NCBI GenBank assembly: GCA_003049485.1
Contig: PYST01000226.1
Coordinates: 1-63,265 of the forward strand
Source: Ophioceras dolichostomum
Lineage: Eukaryota; Ascomycota; Sordariomycetes; Magnaporthales; Ophioceraceae
DNA length: 63,265 nucleotides
Reading direction: 5' to 3'
Part shown: positions 1-10,519 of the stretch, piece by piece
How the letters are laid out: the number at the start of each line of letters is the position of its first letter
Numbering within the stretch: the first letter of the stretch is position 1
The notes under the pieces: model-generated
Seen by the model: only the letters and a program-made list of their open reading frames with translations
Database searches by the model: none
Told to the model about the DNA's origin: nothing
Translations under genes and position numbers: made by a program

Positions 1-436
1 GGAGGTGACCCCTCTCTTTAGGAGAGCATCACTCTTTACAATACAACGCTCTATTTTTCCTTTGTACGTAGGGGGAGAACGTCACAATTACTGACTGTTT
101 GAGACTATTCCCGCCAGATAAGTTTTCGCGCACCTGAGTCTCTCTGCCACGCAATCGAATGAATAAAAGGGAAAGAAAAGAAAAGAAAAGAAAAGGGACG
201 CGACGTAGGAAAGGAAAGAAGAGGAAAGGAAAAGAACGCGACAGGGAAAAGGACGTGATGTGATGCTCCAAAAGTCGCTCTCCGTCACCGATTTTCATCC
301 CACGCAACCAAGGTCCTTTTGGTACCAGACTTCCGTCACTGCTTCTTTGCCCCAGCTAGGTAGGTAGTAGGTACGCAGGTAGGCACGGTAGTTAGGTAGG
401 TAGCCTCTGCATCCGAGGGTCCGCCTTCTCTCACGA
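1..436. other. Intergenic, simple repeats
   Basis: No convincing gene. It holds a purine-rich stretch with AAAAG units near 170-200 and a degenerate GGTA/GTAG repeat near 357-405. The small frames here look like chance openings in low-complexity DNA. Confidence 0.6.
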
Positions 437-904
437 CTAAGGAGTCGACTGGTACGAGAGGTTCTGATAGCGATGCAGATTCTGGGGAGTCATGTTGTAG
501 ATGACGAGCGTGGAGGTCAAACCCGCGCGCGCGAGGTCTCCGTGCGTGACGTTCCAGCCGTAGGTCTTGCGGCCGTCCTTCATGCGCTCGAGCTCCTCCC
601 AGATGATGTCGAAGCAGTACTCATCGACGCCGACGACGACGACGGTGCTGTGGTTTGCGCTGACGAGCATCTCGGTGTTGCGGCGGATGTACGGTTGGCA
701 GGCTGTGTTGAACTCTTGCCAGCAGGGGGCGGGGGGTAGGTAGCCGTTCTGGTAGAGCGGGTCGTAGATCGGAGAGCACCGCTTGACGAGCTGGTGGTGG
801 CTGCCGCTAGAGGAGGTGTCTCGCTGTGCCGACGATGACGAGGACGGTCCGGCTGAGACGATAGTGCCCGTGAGGATAGTGATAAGACTTGAGAGGATCT
901 GCAT
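437..904 (-). CDS. Small secreted cysteine-containing protein
   Basis: Single-exon frame of 155 residues from the ATG at 904. The frame stays open upstream but the ATG at 904 begins a clean signal peptide (MQILSSLITILTGTIVSAG), so it is preferred. A Ser-rich spacer follows, then a Lys-Arg at about residues 41-42 that would suit Kex2-type processing directly before the first cysteine. The mature part has four cysteines (KRC, PPAPC, TAC, EYC), which could make two disulphides, and several N-x-S/T sequons (NHS, NVT, NMT, NLS). No family was recognised. Size, secretion signal and Cys content fit a small secreted or effector-like protein, but that is inference from composition only. Codon use and the coherent signal peptide make it likely real. 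Confidence 0.6.
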   Translation of the reverse strand: MQILSSLITILTGTIVSAGPSSSSSAQRDTSSSGSHHQLVKRCSPIYDPLYQNGYLPPAPCWQEFNTACQPYIRRNTEMLVSANHSTVVVVGVDEYCFDIIWEELERMKDGRKTYGWNVTHGDLARAGLTSTLVIYNMTPQNLHRYQNLSYQSTP

Positions 905-1423
905 CTTGGGCGTGAACTCGAGCTTGGAGAGGTGGTGCCGTGGCCTGGGATGAGAAAGGTGGTCAACGAATTTTCCGCCACTGGAGTGCAGTGTGCTGTG
1001 GGATGAATTGGGAAGTGCGGGCGGTCGAAAGAAGGTTTGAAATGACGCTGCCGAATGCGAGGGCTCTTGACCGACTTTTATGCTTTTCGGGGTGAGGGTG
1101 AGATCATAATAAAGGTTGAGACAACGTTCCGAATTGAGGTCGCACAGAAAATGGGAAGGAGCGACCGTCGATCGGCGAATGGGATGAGCGAGCACACCAC
1201 AGACCCGGTCAGCGTGACCCGGGCGTCGATGCTCCCCAAGGTATGAGGTACGAGGACGGGAACCTTCAGGAAAAGTTGGGTAGGGGATACCACAGCCCCG
1301 GTTTGCAGCTTGGCCGTCCGATTAGGGAAATGGGGAACAATATTATCCGCCCATTTTCCCACATTGATTGGCGGAGCTCTGCTGCCGGAACATGCAGCCG
1401 CAAGGGACCTGCACCACCACTAC
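905..1423. other. Intergenic
   Basis: Promoter-side region of the secreted protein gene and downstream region of the acidic repeat gene. No gene or clear regulatory motif recognised. Confidence 0.5.
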
Positions 1424-2512
1424 TTACCGACAGATCGTACACGAGAAAATGGCAGGTTGACTTTTTGATTTTCTCGTATTCCGCATGAGACGGCGGGAGT
1501 CGCCGGGCGATGCTTGTTGCCCTGGGGCTGATAAGGTTGTCAGTCTGAATTCACTCGCGCAGCAATTGCTAACTTCCGTACTGTTATGTGTACTGTCATG
1601 GGTAATGTCCAGCATGAGTACGTGTGTGTATGGTACTGGCATGTGTACTGGTCTGTGAAAGGAGGGGAGAATACACCATACGTTCGGCAGGATAACCAGC
1701 TGCGCGTGCCACGGCGTGGGCAGCGCAGGAGCGTCCTCCATCGTCACATCCTCGTCGCCGCCGCCGGCGACGTCGCCCTCATCGGGCATGTCTTCGTCTT
1801 CGGCCTCGCGGCCGGCGGTCTCATCATCGGCCTCGCGGCCGGGGGCGTCATCTTGGGCCTCACGGCCGGCGGTCTGGTCATCGGCCTCGCGGCCGGCAGT
1901 CTCATCTTGGGCCTTGCGGCCAGCACCCTCGCCGACGGTCGAGGAGGCCTCCTCGTCCTCGTCCTCGTCCTCGTCATCATTGGCCGCGAAGCCTCCGACG
2001 AGCTCGTACATCTCGAGGGCGCACGAGAAGTAGTCCTCCCCGGCCGTGCGGGCGAACTTGTCGATGGCGTGGGCGGCCTCCCCGTGCTGCTGCACGTCGA
2101 ACGGGTAGGTGGGCTTCTTCCACCAGGCGGTCCGCGCCCGCTCCAGGTTCCAGACGAACTGGAAGAAGGTGTTCTCGGGGATGTCGCGTGCCCACATGGG
2201 GCCCTTCCATCGCAGCATCTCCAACAGCATGAGGTCGTCGTCCACGGCCGTTCGCGTCGTGTCGTCGGCGCTAGCGGCGACGTCCTCGTCCCCATCCGAC
2301 GCGCGGAATGGAGGTTGGCTGGCGAGGAGCGCCGCCGCCTCGAACAGCTTCGCCAGCTCGGCGTCCACGTCCTTCTTGCCCTTGTTGGTGGCTCCGGCTT
2401 TCGCCAGAGCCCCAAGCATCTTGGCGTCCCAGCGTGACCGCTCCAGAACGCGATTGTCGTCGTAGGCCATGCCGGCCCTGGGCATGAAGTTCATAAGAAG
2501 ATGCAGAGCCAT
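1424..2512 (-). CDS. Hypothetical acidic protein with AGREAxD repeats
   Basis: Open frame of 362 residues from the ATG at 2512; a second in-frame ATG lies at 2470 (MAYDDN). The first 180 residues look like a folded domain: alternating hydrophobics, many Trp and Phe (WNLERARTAWW, PENTFFQFVW), no membrane segment. An acidic run (DDEDEDEDEE) follows, then about five copies of an 8-residue unit of the form AGREA(D/Q/E)D(E/Q)T, and an acidic stretch ending MEDAPALPTP. The last 90 residues are unlike the rest and may be read-through of an unrecognised 3' intron or UTR, so the true C-terminus is uncertain. No known family recognised. It is probably nuclear or cytosolic, judging only from charge. Confidence 0.5.
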   Translation of the reverse strand: MALHLLMNFMPRAGMAYDDNRVLERSRWDAKMLGALAKAGATNKGKKDVDAELAKLFEAAALLASQPPFRASDGDEDVAASADDTTRTAVDDDLMLLEMLRWKGPMWARDIPENTFFQFVWNLERARTAWWKKPTYPFDVQQHGEAAHAIDKFARTAGEDYFSCALEMYELVGGFAANDDEDEDEDEEASSTVGEGAGRKAQDETAGREADDQTAGREAQDDAPGREADDETAGREAEDEDMPDEGDVAGGGDEDVTMEDAPALPTPWHAQLVILPNVWCILPSFHRPVHMPVPYTHVLMLDITHDSTHNSTEVSNCCASEFRLTTLSAPGQQASPGDSRRLMRNTRKSKSQPAIFSCTICR

Positions 2513-2535
2513 GGTGATAGTGAATATCAGACGAA

Positions 2536-2606
2536 TTGGTGCTTTTGTTGCTGTTGTTGCTGTTGTTGCTGCTGTTGCTGTTGTTGCTGCTGTTGCTGTT
2601 GCTGCT
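2536..2606 (-). repeat. CAG/CAA trinucleotide tract upstream of the acidic gene
   Basis: About 23 CAG/CAA triplets on the minus strand, ending about 25 nt before the ATG at 2512. In one frame they encode polyglutamine within an 81-codon open frame that starts with an ATG at 2772 and stops at 2527. Relative to the 2512 ATG they lie out of the glutamine frame, so they are probably 5' leader or a separate upstream ORF. Confidence 0.7.
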
Positions 2607-3947
2607 TGGTGGTGGTGATGGTTGCGAAGAAAACAAATTCGAACGCGGAAATATTAGCTGTGCAGAATTTCACGCGTTGTTGATTTTGAGAATGTGATGA
2701 ATTCACTTCTATTGTCAACAATAGCAGTACTGACTGATCCCAATGCTCGTTGCCCACTACGGCGGTACCCATGTACTCCTGGATATGTGGGGCGTTGAGG
2801 CTCCCCTAGCCTTATAAGGCCACTCATACCACTGGTATATCAACAATTCAAATGCACGTATGGTCAAGGGATTCTGGTGCGAGTAAATTTATTCAATTTG
2901 CTCTAGCACGACCCGACTTAGGTCGCGGGTTCGACTCCCGCTCTGTACGCGCTACCCAGGCATAGTGGTTGCTATTGGGCTGGTACCACCCACCGATAAT
3001 ATCCTCGGATCGTCTGCATTGCGATGCAACCTATGACAGGACCGGGCGCTTCGTACTGGCTGGGTTAGATCTGGGGGATCGTAGCCGGGGGATCATAGCC
3101 TCATGGGAGGAAGTTGACCGTGTATTATTTTTTTGATTTTTTTGAACCAGCATACCTGCCCACTGTTCAACGCCGCCACCCAGTCAGTCCATCGCGAGGC
3201 TGCTTCCCAATTGCCCGCCCGCATGTTTCTTTTTCTCAATTATGCCAACCAGCGGTGCAGGAACATGCTATTGGAAAAGAGAGAAGAGAACTATTTGAAT
3301 GAGTGTATTGAAGAGCCCCTGCCCTTCTTATTCTGTCTATCTACAGAGTGAATGGACGGTCTTTTATAGACCTCTAGAGTGGAGAGATGAATCACGTCGA
3401 AGGTCATAGAAGCTATTATCAAGCATCGTTCTAGAACATCATAGAAGTCCATAGAACCTTCGGGCAGTTGGTAGGATCTTCTGACACATGTTGTCCCTTT
3501 GTCGTCGTGTGCCTCACAATGAAGACTGGCTACAGCCGCCTGCAAGCACTTGTCATTTCTCTGCGGATATTTTTTGTGGGCAGGTTTATTTTCAATCTCA
3601 CCAAGCACATTCCCTTGCTCCTTACAGTGGAGGCAGCGTACTAGTACTGTCCCTGTGTGAGTGGGCAGCAGAACGAAAAAAAAAAAAAAAAAACTGGTAC
3701 CCACCAGGGTTCGAACTATACTGTCGAGGTCGGAGAGACGGACAGAGCCTCACAAGCGAAACTGGCTTTCCAGACAGCCAAGGGCGCATGCTACGTTACT
3801 TTCCCTGCACTATCGGCGTTTAGGCCGATCCTTCTTCCCTCGAAGTTGAATTCATGAAGATAGGACTAGTCGCAGCAATTAGGCTGCCTACCCAAGTACC
3901 AGCCAGCCTCACGCTGCTCACCCCTGAACACCTACTTACTAGTATCC
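2607..3947. other. Gene-poor intergenic region
   Basis: No gene recognised. It holds a tRNA T-arm-like hairpin at 2925-2941, T-runs near 3124-3141, and an A18 tract at 3676-3693 followed by a GGTTCGAAC motif. Open frames here (the longest, about 137 codons, on minus 3291-3704) have no recognisable domain and include homopolymer-coded Phe runs. Confidence 0.5.
2925..2941 (+). other. tRNA T-arm / Pol III B-box-like relic
   Basis: GCGGG-TTCGACT-CCCGC forms a perfect 5-bp T-stem with a 7-nt loop, and GGTTCGACTCC matches the RNA polymerase III B-box consensus. No matching acceptor, D-arm or anticodon arm can be folded from the flanks, so this is not a complete tRNA gene. A tRNA-derived relic or chance match is possible. 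Confidence 0.35.
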
Positions 3948-5763
3948 TCAAAACTCCACCGGAGCCTCCTGCATCATCTCTGCAAAAATTGTCCTAGCCG
4001 CCACGACGCGCCCGCCGCCGTTCGACGCACACAGCCTTGAGAGACCCCTGGCGCGGTTCCGCATGCGGGTCGACCGGGGCCCCATCAAAGCCTCGATCAG
4101 AACGGGGCCCAACTCGCTGCCCTTGCAGTCCGGGCGGCAGCTCTTGTTGCCCCACAGCCCGATCTCGAGCAGCTCGGCTCTGTTTGCGAAGTCGTAGGTG
4201 TCCATCCAGACGGGAAGGACGACTTGGGGGACGCCGGCACTACAAGAGGGAAAACACCATATGTTAGCAAGGCGGGTAAAGCTGAGGGCATGGCGGGTAT
4301 GATAGTGTGTTTATGAATGACCAAGATTCTTACCTCGCAGCCTCAAGGAAACTATTGGCGCCTCCATGGTGCATCGAAAGCACAATGTTCTTCTCCTCCA
4401 GCACCGCGATCGGCTCCGGCTCGATCCACTCCACTATCCTCACGACGTCGGCGTCCAGATACTCCCCGATAACATTATGGATCTCGCAGCCCGGTTCCGT
4501 GACGGGATAGTCCCCCTCGTACTTGTACTTGACCAGCTTCCACAGCACCTGCAGCCCATCCAGCTTCGCCTCCCTCCCCTCCGGTCCACCACCACCACCC
4601 CTGGCCCTGTCTAGCACCATCCGCAGGGCGGTGGCCATCTCGATCGTGTTCCGCAGCGGCATTAGCACATGCGTGCCCAGGTTGATGTAGATCGTGGGCC
4701 CCCGCGCGATCCAGGCCGCGAGGTCCGGGCTGGTCTCGGCCGCGGACTTGGCGGGGCGGATGATGGGGCCGCAGGGGACGATGTAGTTGGGCACGACGCG
4801 GAGGGGGAACTCGATCGCCGGCAGGTTCGCGACGAGGACCTTCACCTTGTCCGGGTTCATGTGCAGCTCCTGGATACTGGTGAAGCGCGCGTCCGGGTCG
4901 TAGGCGCGCACGGCAGCGCGGAGGCGGCGGGCCTGCGAGTCGAAGAGGGCGAGGGCGATTATCACGAAGACGAGGAAGATGTTGAAGGGGATGAGATGCT
5001 TGGGGACGGGGAAGGGGAAGGCGGTTCCGACGCTGTGGTTTTGGTTCGGTCAGCTGGGGCGACATCCAGGCAGTTCTTGGATTCCCTCCGGTACCTGGTA
5101 AGACGGTGAAGGTGTTTGTTGTGTGGTGCCTCGGTCGTGCCAAGGGATTTGAACTATCCAGCCAGTCACTCACCAAGGATACCGCCAAAGGGCTTCCCCA
5201 TACGGCTGGAACGGAAGCGAGAAGTCCTTGATGGTGTTTGGGCTGAGGACGAGGTATTTGACCCTCAGAGATCTGCACGCAGTCAGACCTTGGGGGAAGG
5301 CAGGGTCCACAGCCACGATGTCCGGCCCGACGTCCCTGATGATGTCGACCACAGCCTGGTATATCTCGAGGAACTCGGCCGGGCTCCACGGCGACATGAC
5401 GCGGAACATCAACTGCAACATGCGCGGCGCGGTGAGAAACGTGCGCGGCTGTTTGTGGGCTGTCGGGTCCGTCCCTCCCACCCCCGGCCGCCTCCACGCG
5501 CCGGCCATGTCGGGGCCCGGAATCTTGTGGAACACGATCGGCCTCGCCCCTGGCACCAGGATGGTGGCCTCCTTGGAGGCCTTGTGCACCTCATCTTCTA
5601 GCGCTTCGAAGGACGCGATATGGATCTCGAGCTGCTCGCCCAGGTTCAGCAGTTCGTGAGCCGTGGCGAGGAAGACCGTGGCTTGGCCACGCTCGCTGTT
5701 GGTCAGGAGAAGGATCTTCTTCGGGGCAGCAGCATTAGTACTAGTAATACTGGTTGAAGGCAT
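3948..5763 (-). CDS. UDP-glycosyltransferase (GT1 family), three exons
   Basis: Predicted 526-residue UDP-sugar-dependent glycosyltransferase that would attach sugar to a small lipophilic acceptor (not identifiable here). Exons 5763-5174, 5032-4334 and 4239-3948; all introns have GT-AG ends and the frame is kept. The N-terminal acceptor half starts with KKILLLTNSERGQATVF, the first beta-strand and helix of GT-B folds. A hydrophobic stretch (HLIPFNIFLVFVIIALALF) follows the first junction. The C-terminal half carries the nucleotide-sugar signature: VEWIEPEPIAVL, then HHGGANSFLEA, which continues across intron 2 into AGVPQVVLPVWMDTYDFANR and ELLEIGLWG. This is the complete donor-binding block of family GT1. 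Start chosen at MPSTS (5763), a good ATG with an open frame behind. No neighbouring biosynthetic genes, so a detoxification or secondary glycosylation role is only a guess. Confidence 0.9.
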
Positions 5764-7500
5764 GGCTAGAGACTGAGTGAGGAGTATCACCCTCAAACCC
5801 GGTAGCTAGGTGTCTCTCTGCTCAAATTGTTGGCCACAAAAGCCTTGGCAGGCACCAGGCAGACAAAATGTACGGTGAGGGGGAAGCGCAGGCAAGCAAA
5901 GCAGCCGTCGTCAGCTTCTCTTAGGTTTCCCAGCAGAGAGGGATGCCAAGGATAAATGGTTCCCTGCGGAACGAACGGCGAAGCACAGACACCCGGGAAC
6001 CGGTACTTCGTAAATTGGTCGGGAAGCTCCAAATTTCGCAGCTTGTATGGGTTGCGCGTCCCTCTCCTCAGTGGTTTGTTTTCTTCTCTATCTGATTCCT
6101 CGCTACCGGTCCTCGAATCCCATCCACCCAGCGCAGGATGCACCGGTGGGCGAGATTGGGAGCCATGACGATATTGTCGGAGAAAAAGACGCGATCCATC
6201 TTGTCAAGGATTGCATATAACCAACCGATGGAACCATCGGAAGAGGCGGCCGGAGCATATCAGTCAGTGTCTGGTCACCTGCTTTCCACCGTTCCTCACT
6301 TATCCCTTTGGTGATCCACCGGATCCCATAACAAGAAGGACGGGAGCGAATCAGAAGGAGGGGTTCTGTCCTGCAGGACCCGGGGACACGTACGCCAAGC
6401 GGGTGGGCGAAGCTTTCTGTGCCAAGCTCAGCCGCATTTTGGGGACGATCGAACATCTATCTTGGCAGTCGATGAGATTCTAGACCACAACCGAGGCAGA
6501 GACGGAACGACAACATTATCCGAGGTCCAAAAAAAGAACTCAGTCTGTCCACCCTCAGATCTGATGGCGAAGTGAAAGCGGGAACTGCAGGCGGGGTTGG
6601 AGAATTGGAGAAAGGGAATCACGCCGAGCCGGGCCACGGCTAAATCCATGCCCCGAATATACCCATCCGAGCCGTGTCATGAGCACTAGGAACCTGCAAG
6701 CACCAGGGAGGGACGGAGGCATCGAAGTGGTTAACGTCATCATATGATAACTTCCAAGTTGTAATGTGAGCGTTCGTCGAGTTTCCTTCCTATCACACAG
6801 GCAATAAGTGCATCCAGGTTTCGAGGCACAGGAGCGTAGCATAATCGCTACCGCTTATCTTGCCCCCTAGCTACCACCAGGCTACCACATACTACCCATG
6901 CTAGCAGAGCTACTGAGTGAGACCACGGCTCAGTGTGCCGGCCGGTATGAGGCTAGCCGGTTGGTTAATGTGCCAATTTATCGACCTTGCCTGCATTTAC
7001 AGCAGCTGTCTGCCTTTTAGAATGCTAGTTAGAAGACTCTATAAGCGGCTACTGAGTAGTAGTAAATCTCCAACGGAGAATAGTAAGACTTTCGAGCGCT
7101 TTGTGTTGTCTTCTGCCAACAGACCCTAAAAATCTTTCCTTAGGTTCTATCGCCTTGCAACCCAGGGAACGCAAACTCTACTCGTATTCGAATAGTGTTC
7201 TAACGTGTTACAGTGTCCGGCTTATATCATAAGTCCTCGTATTATACTATGGTCCAAGAATGGCTCGGAATGTACGTTGGTACGTTGGAGAATCATTACA
7301 GGTTCCTTCACGGGTTCTGATTTTACGATTTACACCACGGAGACAGACAGCGCCAGTGGACAAACGGCAACCGATTGGTCAGTGGTCGACCTCAACAGAA
7401 CGGTGCTTATTATGTAGACGAAGAAACTTTCGTCCGCGCCGATGAACCGACCAAAGCAGATATAGAGCAATCCTTAGAGAACGACGGCTGGTGGTGTAAC
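5764..7500. other. Intergenic region left of the transposon island
   Basis: No gene recognised on either strand. A plus-strand stretch of about 64 open codons near 7322-7518 has coding-like composition (for example GAYYVDEETFVRADEP) but begins after a stop, ends in a stop and matches nothing I recognise. It may be an eroded gene or mobile-element fragment. Confidence 0.4.
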
Positions 7501-9042
7501 CGGCCAGCAGGAGTATGAAGAGGACGTTGAAGTTTTGATGACGCAGACTGTTAAGCTCCAGAAGCAGCTTTCTGGGATACCCTCCTACGCACCGCGAGTA
7601 GCGCTTCTTAGTCGAGAGGATCCTTAAGCGCCGGGGTGACTCTACACGGCTCGGGAAGCACTGGGTTTCCAATTTCCTTAACCGCCACCCTATTCTCAAG
7701 TCCCAAAGGGCTCGGAATATGGACTCTCAACGTATCAACGGTGCGTCCAGTGCGGTGATCAAAGAGTGGTGGCTGCGCCTCCACTTTCCAGAGGTCTCGA
7801 TTATCAAACCGGAAAACCGTTGGAATATGGACGAGGCCGGGGTTATTGAAGGAGAGGGAAGCAACGGGATCGTTGTAGGAGCGCGCGCAGCACGTGCTCT
7901 CCAAAGAAAAACGCTTGGAACACGAGGCTGGACGACCTTTATCGAGACTATCAACGCCACCGACCGTTACCTCCCGCCCGCGTGGTTATCTTCAAAGGCG
8001 CAACGGTCCAACAACAGTGGTTCCGTACGGAAATGGCCAGCCTAAACGACTGGAAGTTCACCTCGACCCCTACCGGGTGGACCGACAACAAGGTCGGAGA
8101 GACGTGGTTGCAAGAGGTCTTCCTACCGGCCACAACCCCGGCCGACCTCTCTGAGGCTAGGCTGTTGATGCTTGACGGCCACGGTAGCCACGTAACACCC
8201 CTTTTTATGGCTCTTTGCGCAGAGAACAACGTTTTTCTACTTTATTTGCCTGCCCATACCTCTCACGTTTTGCAACCTCTCGATCTGGGCGTGTTCAGCC
8301 CCCTCAAACGACGGTACCGCGATGCGATCGACCACCTAGGCCATTTCAGCGGCTCTACCGTGGTTGGGAAGCGCCTATTCCTCCAAGCGTACCAAGAAGC
8401 ATGGGGCAGGGCCCTTTCTCACAGCAATATTACGGCAGGGTTCAAAGCAACGGGCCTGTGGCCGATCAACATGGCCAAGCCCCTGATGAACAAGCTTCTA
8501 CTGGAAAACAGCAACCCCGAGCCTTTTTCAAGCCGCATAAACGTTTCCCAGGCCAGGGCTAGGCCTCCTGGGACCTCCTCCTTCCTGGAGGATACCTCAG
8601 CGGTATTATGGAATACGCCTACCAAGGCCCGAGAGGTGGCCAGTCAAGCTCGCCAATTGACCGCGCTTTACGGGGGCAATTCTACGTCACGTCTGTTGTT
8701 CAACAAGCTCCAAAAAGCCATGGATCGCAAGGACTACGATTTGGCTACCATGGAACGCGAAAAGAAGCGTCCGGAGGCACGCGTTGAAGAGCTATTGCCG
8801 AGAAAGCGGAAGAAGGTCCGGCCCGACCCGAACGCGGTATTTGCGACCGTGCGGGACGTCAGGAAGGCCAGGGGAATTGTTGAAGCTATTCAGATTGAAG
8901 AGGACGACGAGGAGGATACTTCTGGAGAGAACACAATTGAAAACGAGATCGTGGTGCGGCCATAATTGTATGCAGAGTTGATCTTCCCCTTTTTTTTGGG
9001 TGGCCGATATCTAGGGGTGGCCGAAATTTAGGTGGTGCGGCT
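7500..9042 (+). mobile_element. Element 1: degenerate pogo/Fot1-type DNA transposon
   Basis: The right end is defined: two copies of a GGTGGCCGA-type subterminal motif (8999-9030), then GGTGGTGCGGCT ending at 9042, followed by a TA at 9043-9044. Its reverse complement begins AGCCGCACC, close to the AGCCCCACCC and AGTCCCCACCC ends of element 2. The left inverted end was not found, and the N-terminal DNA-binding part of the transposase is missing or unrecognisable, so the element is probably 5'-truncated; 7500 is a rough limit. The transposase inside has a stop and a frameshift, so the copy is dead. Confidence 0.75.
7602..8965 (+). pseudogene. Broken pogo/Fot1-type DDE transposase (element 1)
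   Basis: Reading begins just after an in-frame TAG (7599-7601) that interrupts PPTHRE-x-RFLVERILKRRGD. It continues in one frame through WVSNFLNRHPILKSQRARN and PENRWNMDEAG (first catalytic Asp) to about 7975. There a single-base deletion moves the reading into the frame of VVIFKGATVQQQWF. The second frame carries LLMLDGHGSH (second Asp) and SHVLQPLDLGVFSPLK (third Asp), the D-D-D triad of Tc1/mariner-pogo transposases, then FKATGLWP and a Lys/Arg-rich, acidic C-terminal tail ending at 8965. The triad residues survive but the frame does not. The helix-turn-helix N-terminus seen in element 2 is absent. Confidence 0.85.
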
Positions 9043-9044
9043 TA

Positions 9045-9356
9045 CTGTAATAGCTTGTACCCGATCGGGTCTGGGTGTCCGAGAGCGATGGCTTTCTCGC
9101 GATAGTTTTCGAGCTCGTCGCAAAAGTTCGTCACGAAATTGGACAGGTTGTTACTGACCACTGGGGCATCTCCTGAGACGGCTGCCTCGGAGCCATAGAG
9201 GGCTTGCATTGGGAAATAGCCGTCAAACCCAGTCGCCGACCGGAATTGTCCTTGTTCAAGACGCGATTGAATTTGTTGACGTAGATGTAGTCGCGCGGTG
9301 GTTGTTTGGCGATTGGATTCGCCGTTAGCTACCATGCGTCGAACGCCCGATTTCAT
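9045..9356 (-). CDS. Fragment of an unknown host gene ending at the element 1 border
   Basis: Open frame of 104 residues from an ATG at 9356, reading towards element 1. It ends LGHPDPIGYKLLQ, and its stop codon TAA is made of the TA target plus the first A of the element. The composition (SATGFDGYFPMQALYG, NLSNFVTNFCDELENYREKAIALG) looks like real protein. No family recognised. The simplest reading is a host gene truncated by the insertion; I could not find its continuation on the far side of element 1. An upstream exon is also possible. Confidence 0.4.
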
Positions 9357-9704
9357 CGCAGGCTTGGGTTATCCCCTGCGATCTAGGCTCCATCTACCAA
9401 CAATGCTGAGCAATGCTGTTTCTTATCTGGATGCCAACCCCCCCAAACACCAACTAGTAGGGAGTATCGCCTTCACTGGTCTCGTAGCAGACATTGTTCT
9501 GGATAGACTGCAAATTTCATTATAGACAATGACGAGATCATCGATTCTTCGGGCACAAAGTCACATTTCCAGGCGTAGATGTGTGCAATGTGAGTGAAAA
9601 TCCAACAAAATATGTACAGTATCGAACTAGCTACTATCAAGTTCTTAGAAGTCTCAGGCACTTGCTACTACCCACCACCATCACACACAGGGATTATAGT
9701 CTTT

Positions 9705-10519
9705 TTAGGGGGTCACGGCAACAAGCGGCCAGTTGATGCCCTTGTCGGCCGCCCCGGTGTTGCCGAGCCCGGCGCACGCGTACAGGCCGACGCCGTTGTT
9801 CTCCACGGCCCTCATGTACTGCAAGTCGATGCACTCCTCTGTTGTGTTCGGCACTCGCCCAGGCGAGCAACGCGTCAGCGAATGATTATGTTTGCGGAAG
9901 GTGGTTCTGAAAGACCAACTGATCTTGGCGGGAGAAAGGAAGCTTTCTCTCTTACCGGGCTTGGACCCCTCGAGCTTGATGCGACCATCGGCCATGACGA
10001 TCCACTTCTGACCGGCTTCGGTGTCGGAACAGTCCTTCAGGGAGATGTTGGCCATGTCCTTCCAGTTGCCTGATTTTCAATGTTTCCGGCTCAGCATTCA
10101 TTGTTTCGTAGTATTTCTCAAGGATCCGATGTCCACTCACTCTTCGCACCAGCGTCCATGCACAACTTCGTATCCGAGAGCTGGATCTTGGTCGTCGTCG
10201 CATCGGTCTTGAGGTACCATATCTGGTCGGCCTTGTCGGTGCGGGTCTTCCTATAAATGGCAGCATGAGTCAGTGTCATCCACATTTCAATTCCAGGCAC
10301 CCAAAGCCTTGCGTCTGAAGCGAGGTTCAAACAGCACGAGTGGGGAAGGAAGAATGGAGCCACTTACACCACCAAGGTGCTGCCTGCCGTAGCCGTCTTG
10401 GGCGCCACCACGAACTTGACGTTCACCATGGACGTGATGATCACCTTCTTGTACCCCTCAGGCACCTGAGCAAAGCCAGTCGCGGCAAGCGCGAGGAGAA
10501 AGAATGCTGACGACAACAT
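9705..10519 (-). CDS. Secreted beta-trefoil (ricin-B-like) lectin-type protein, four exons
   Basis: Predicted 169-residue secreted protein. Exons 10519-10368, 10250-10141, 10069-9956 and 9838-9705; all introns GT-AG and frames join cleanly. The signal peptide is MLSSAFFLLALAATGFAQ. The mature part shows repeated beta-trefoil elements: IWYLKTDATTTKIQL followed by LCMDAG, then CSDTEAGQKWIVMADGRIKL with the Q-x-W core, then CIDLQYM and a final ACAGLGNTG. This pattern is that of ricin-type carbohydrate-binding domains, although only one clear Q-x-W is kept. No catalytic domain is attached, so a carbohydrate-binding role outside the cell is the likely function. It sits alone between the two transposons. 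Confidence 0.8.

Noticed and set aside
2880..2960. Complete tRNA gene around the T-arm hairpin
   Set aside because: No acceptor, D-arm or anticodon stem can be paired with the surrounding bases, and the position before the would-be anticodon is not U.
3291..3704. Minus-strand 137-codon protein
   Set aside because: Starts in a T-run coding poly-Phe and shows no domain; likely spurious.
7322..7518. Plus-strand coding fragment as the N-terminus of the element 1 transposase
   Set aside because: The sequence does not resemble the helix-turn-helix of element 2 and ends in a stop before the transposase frame.
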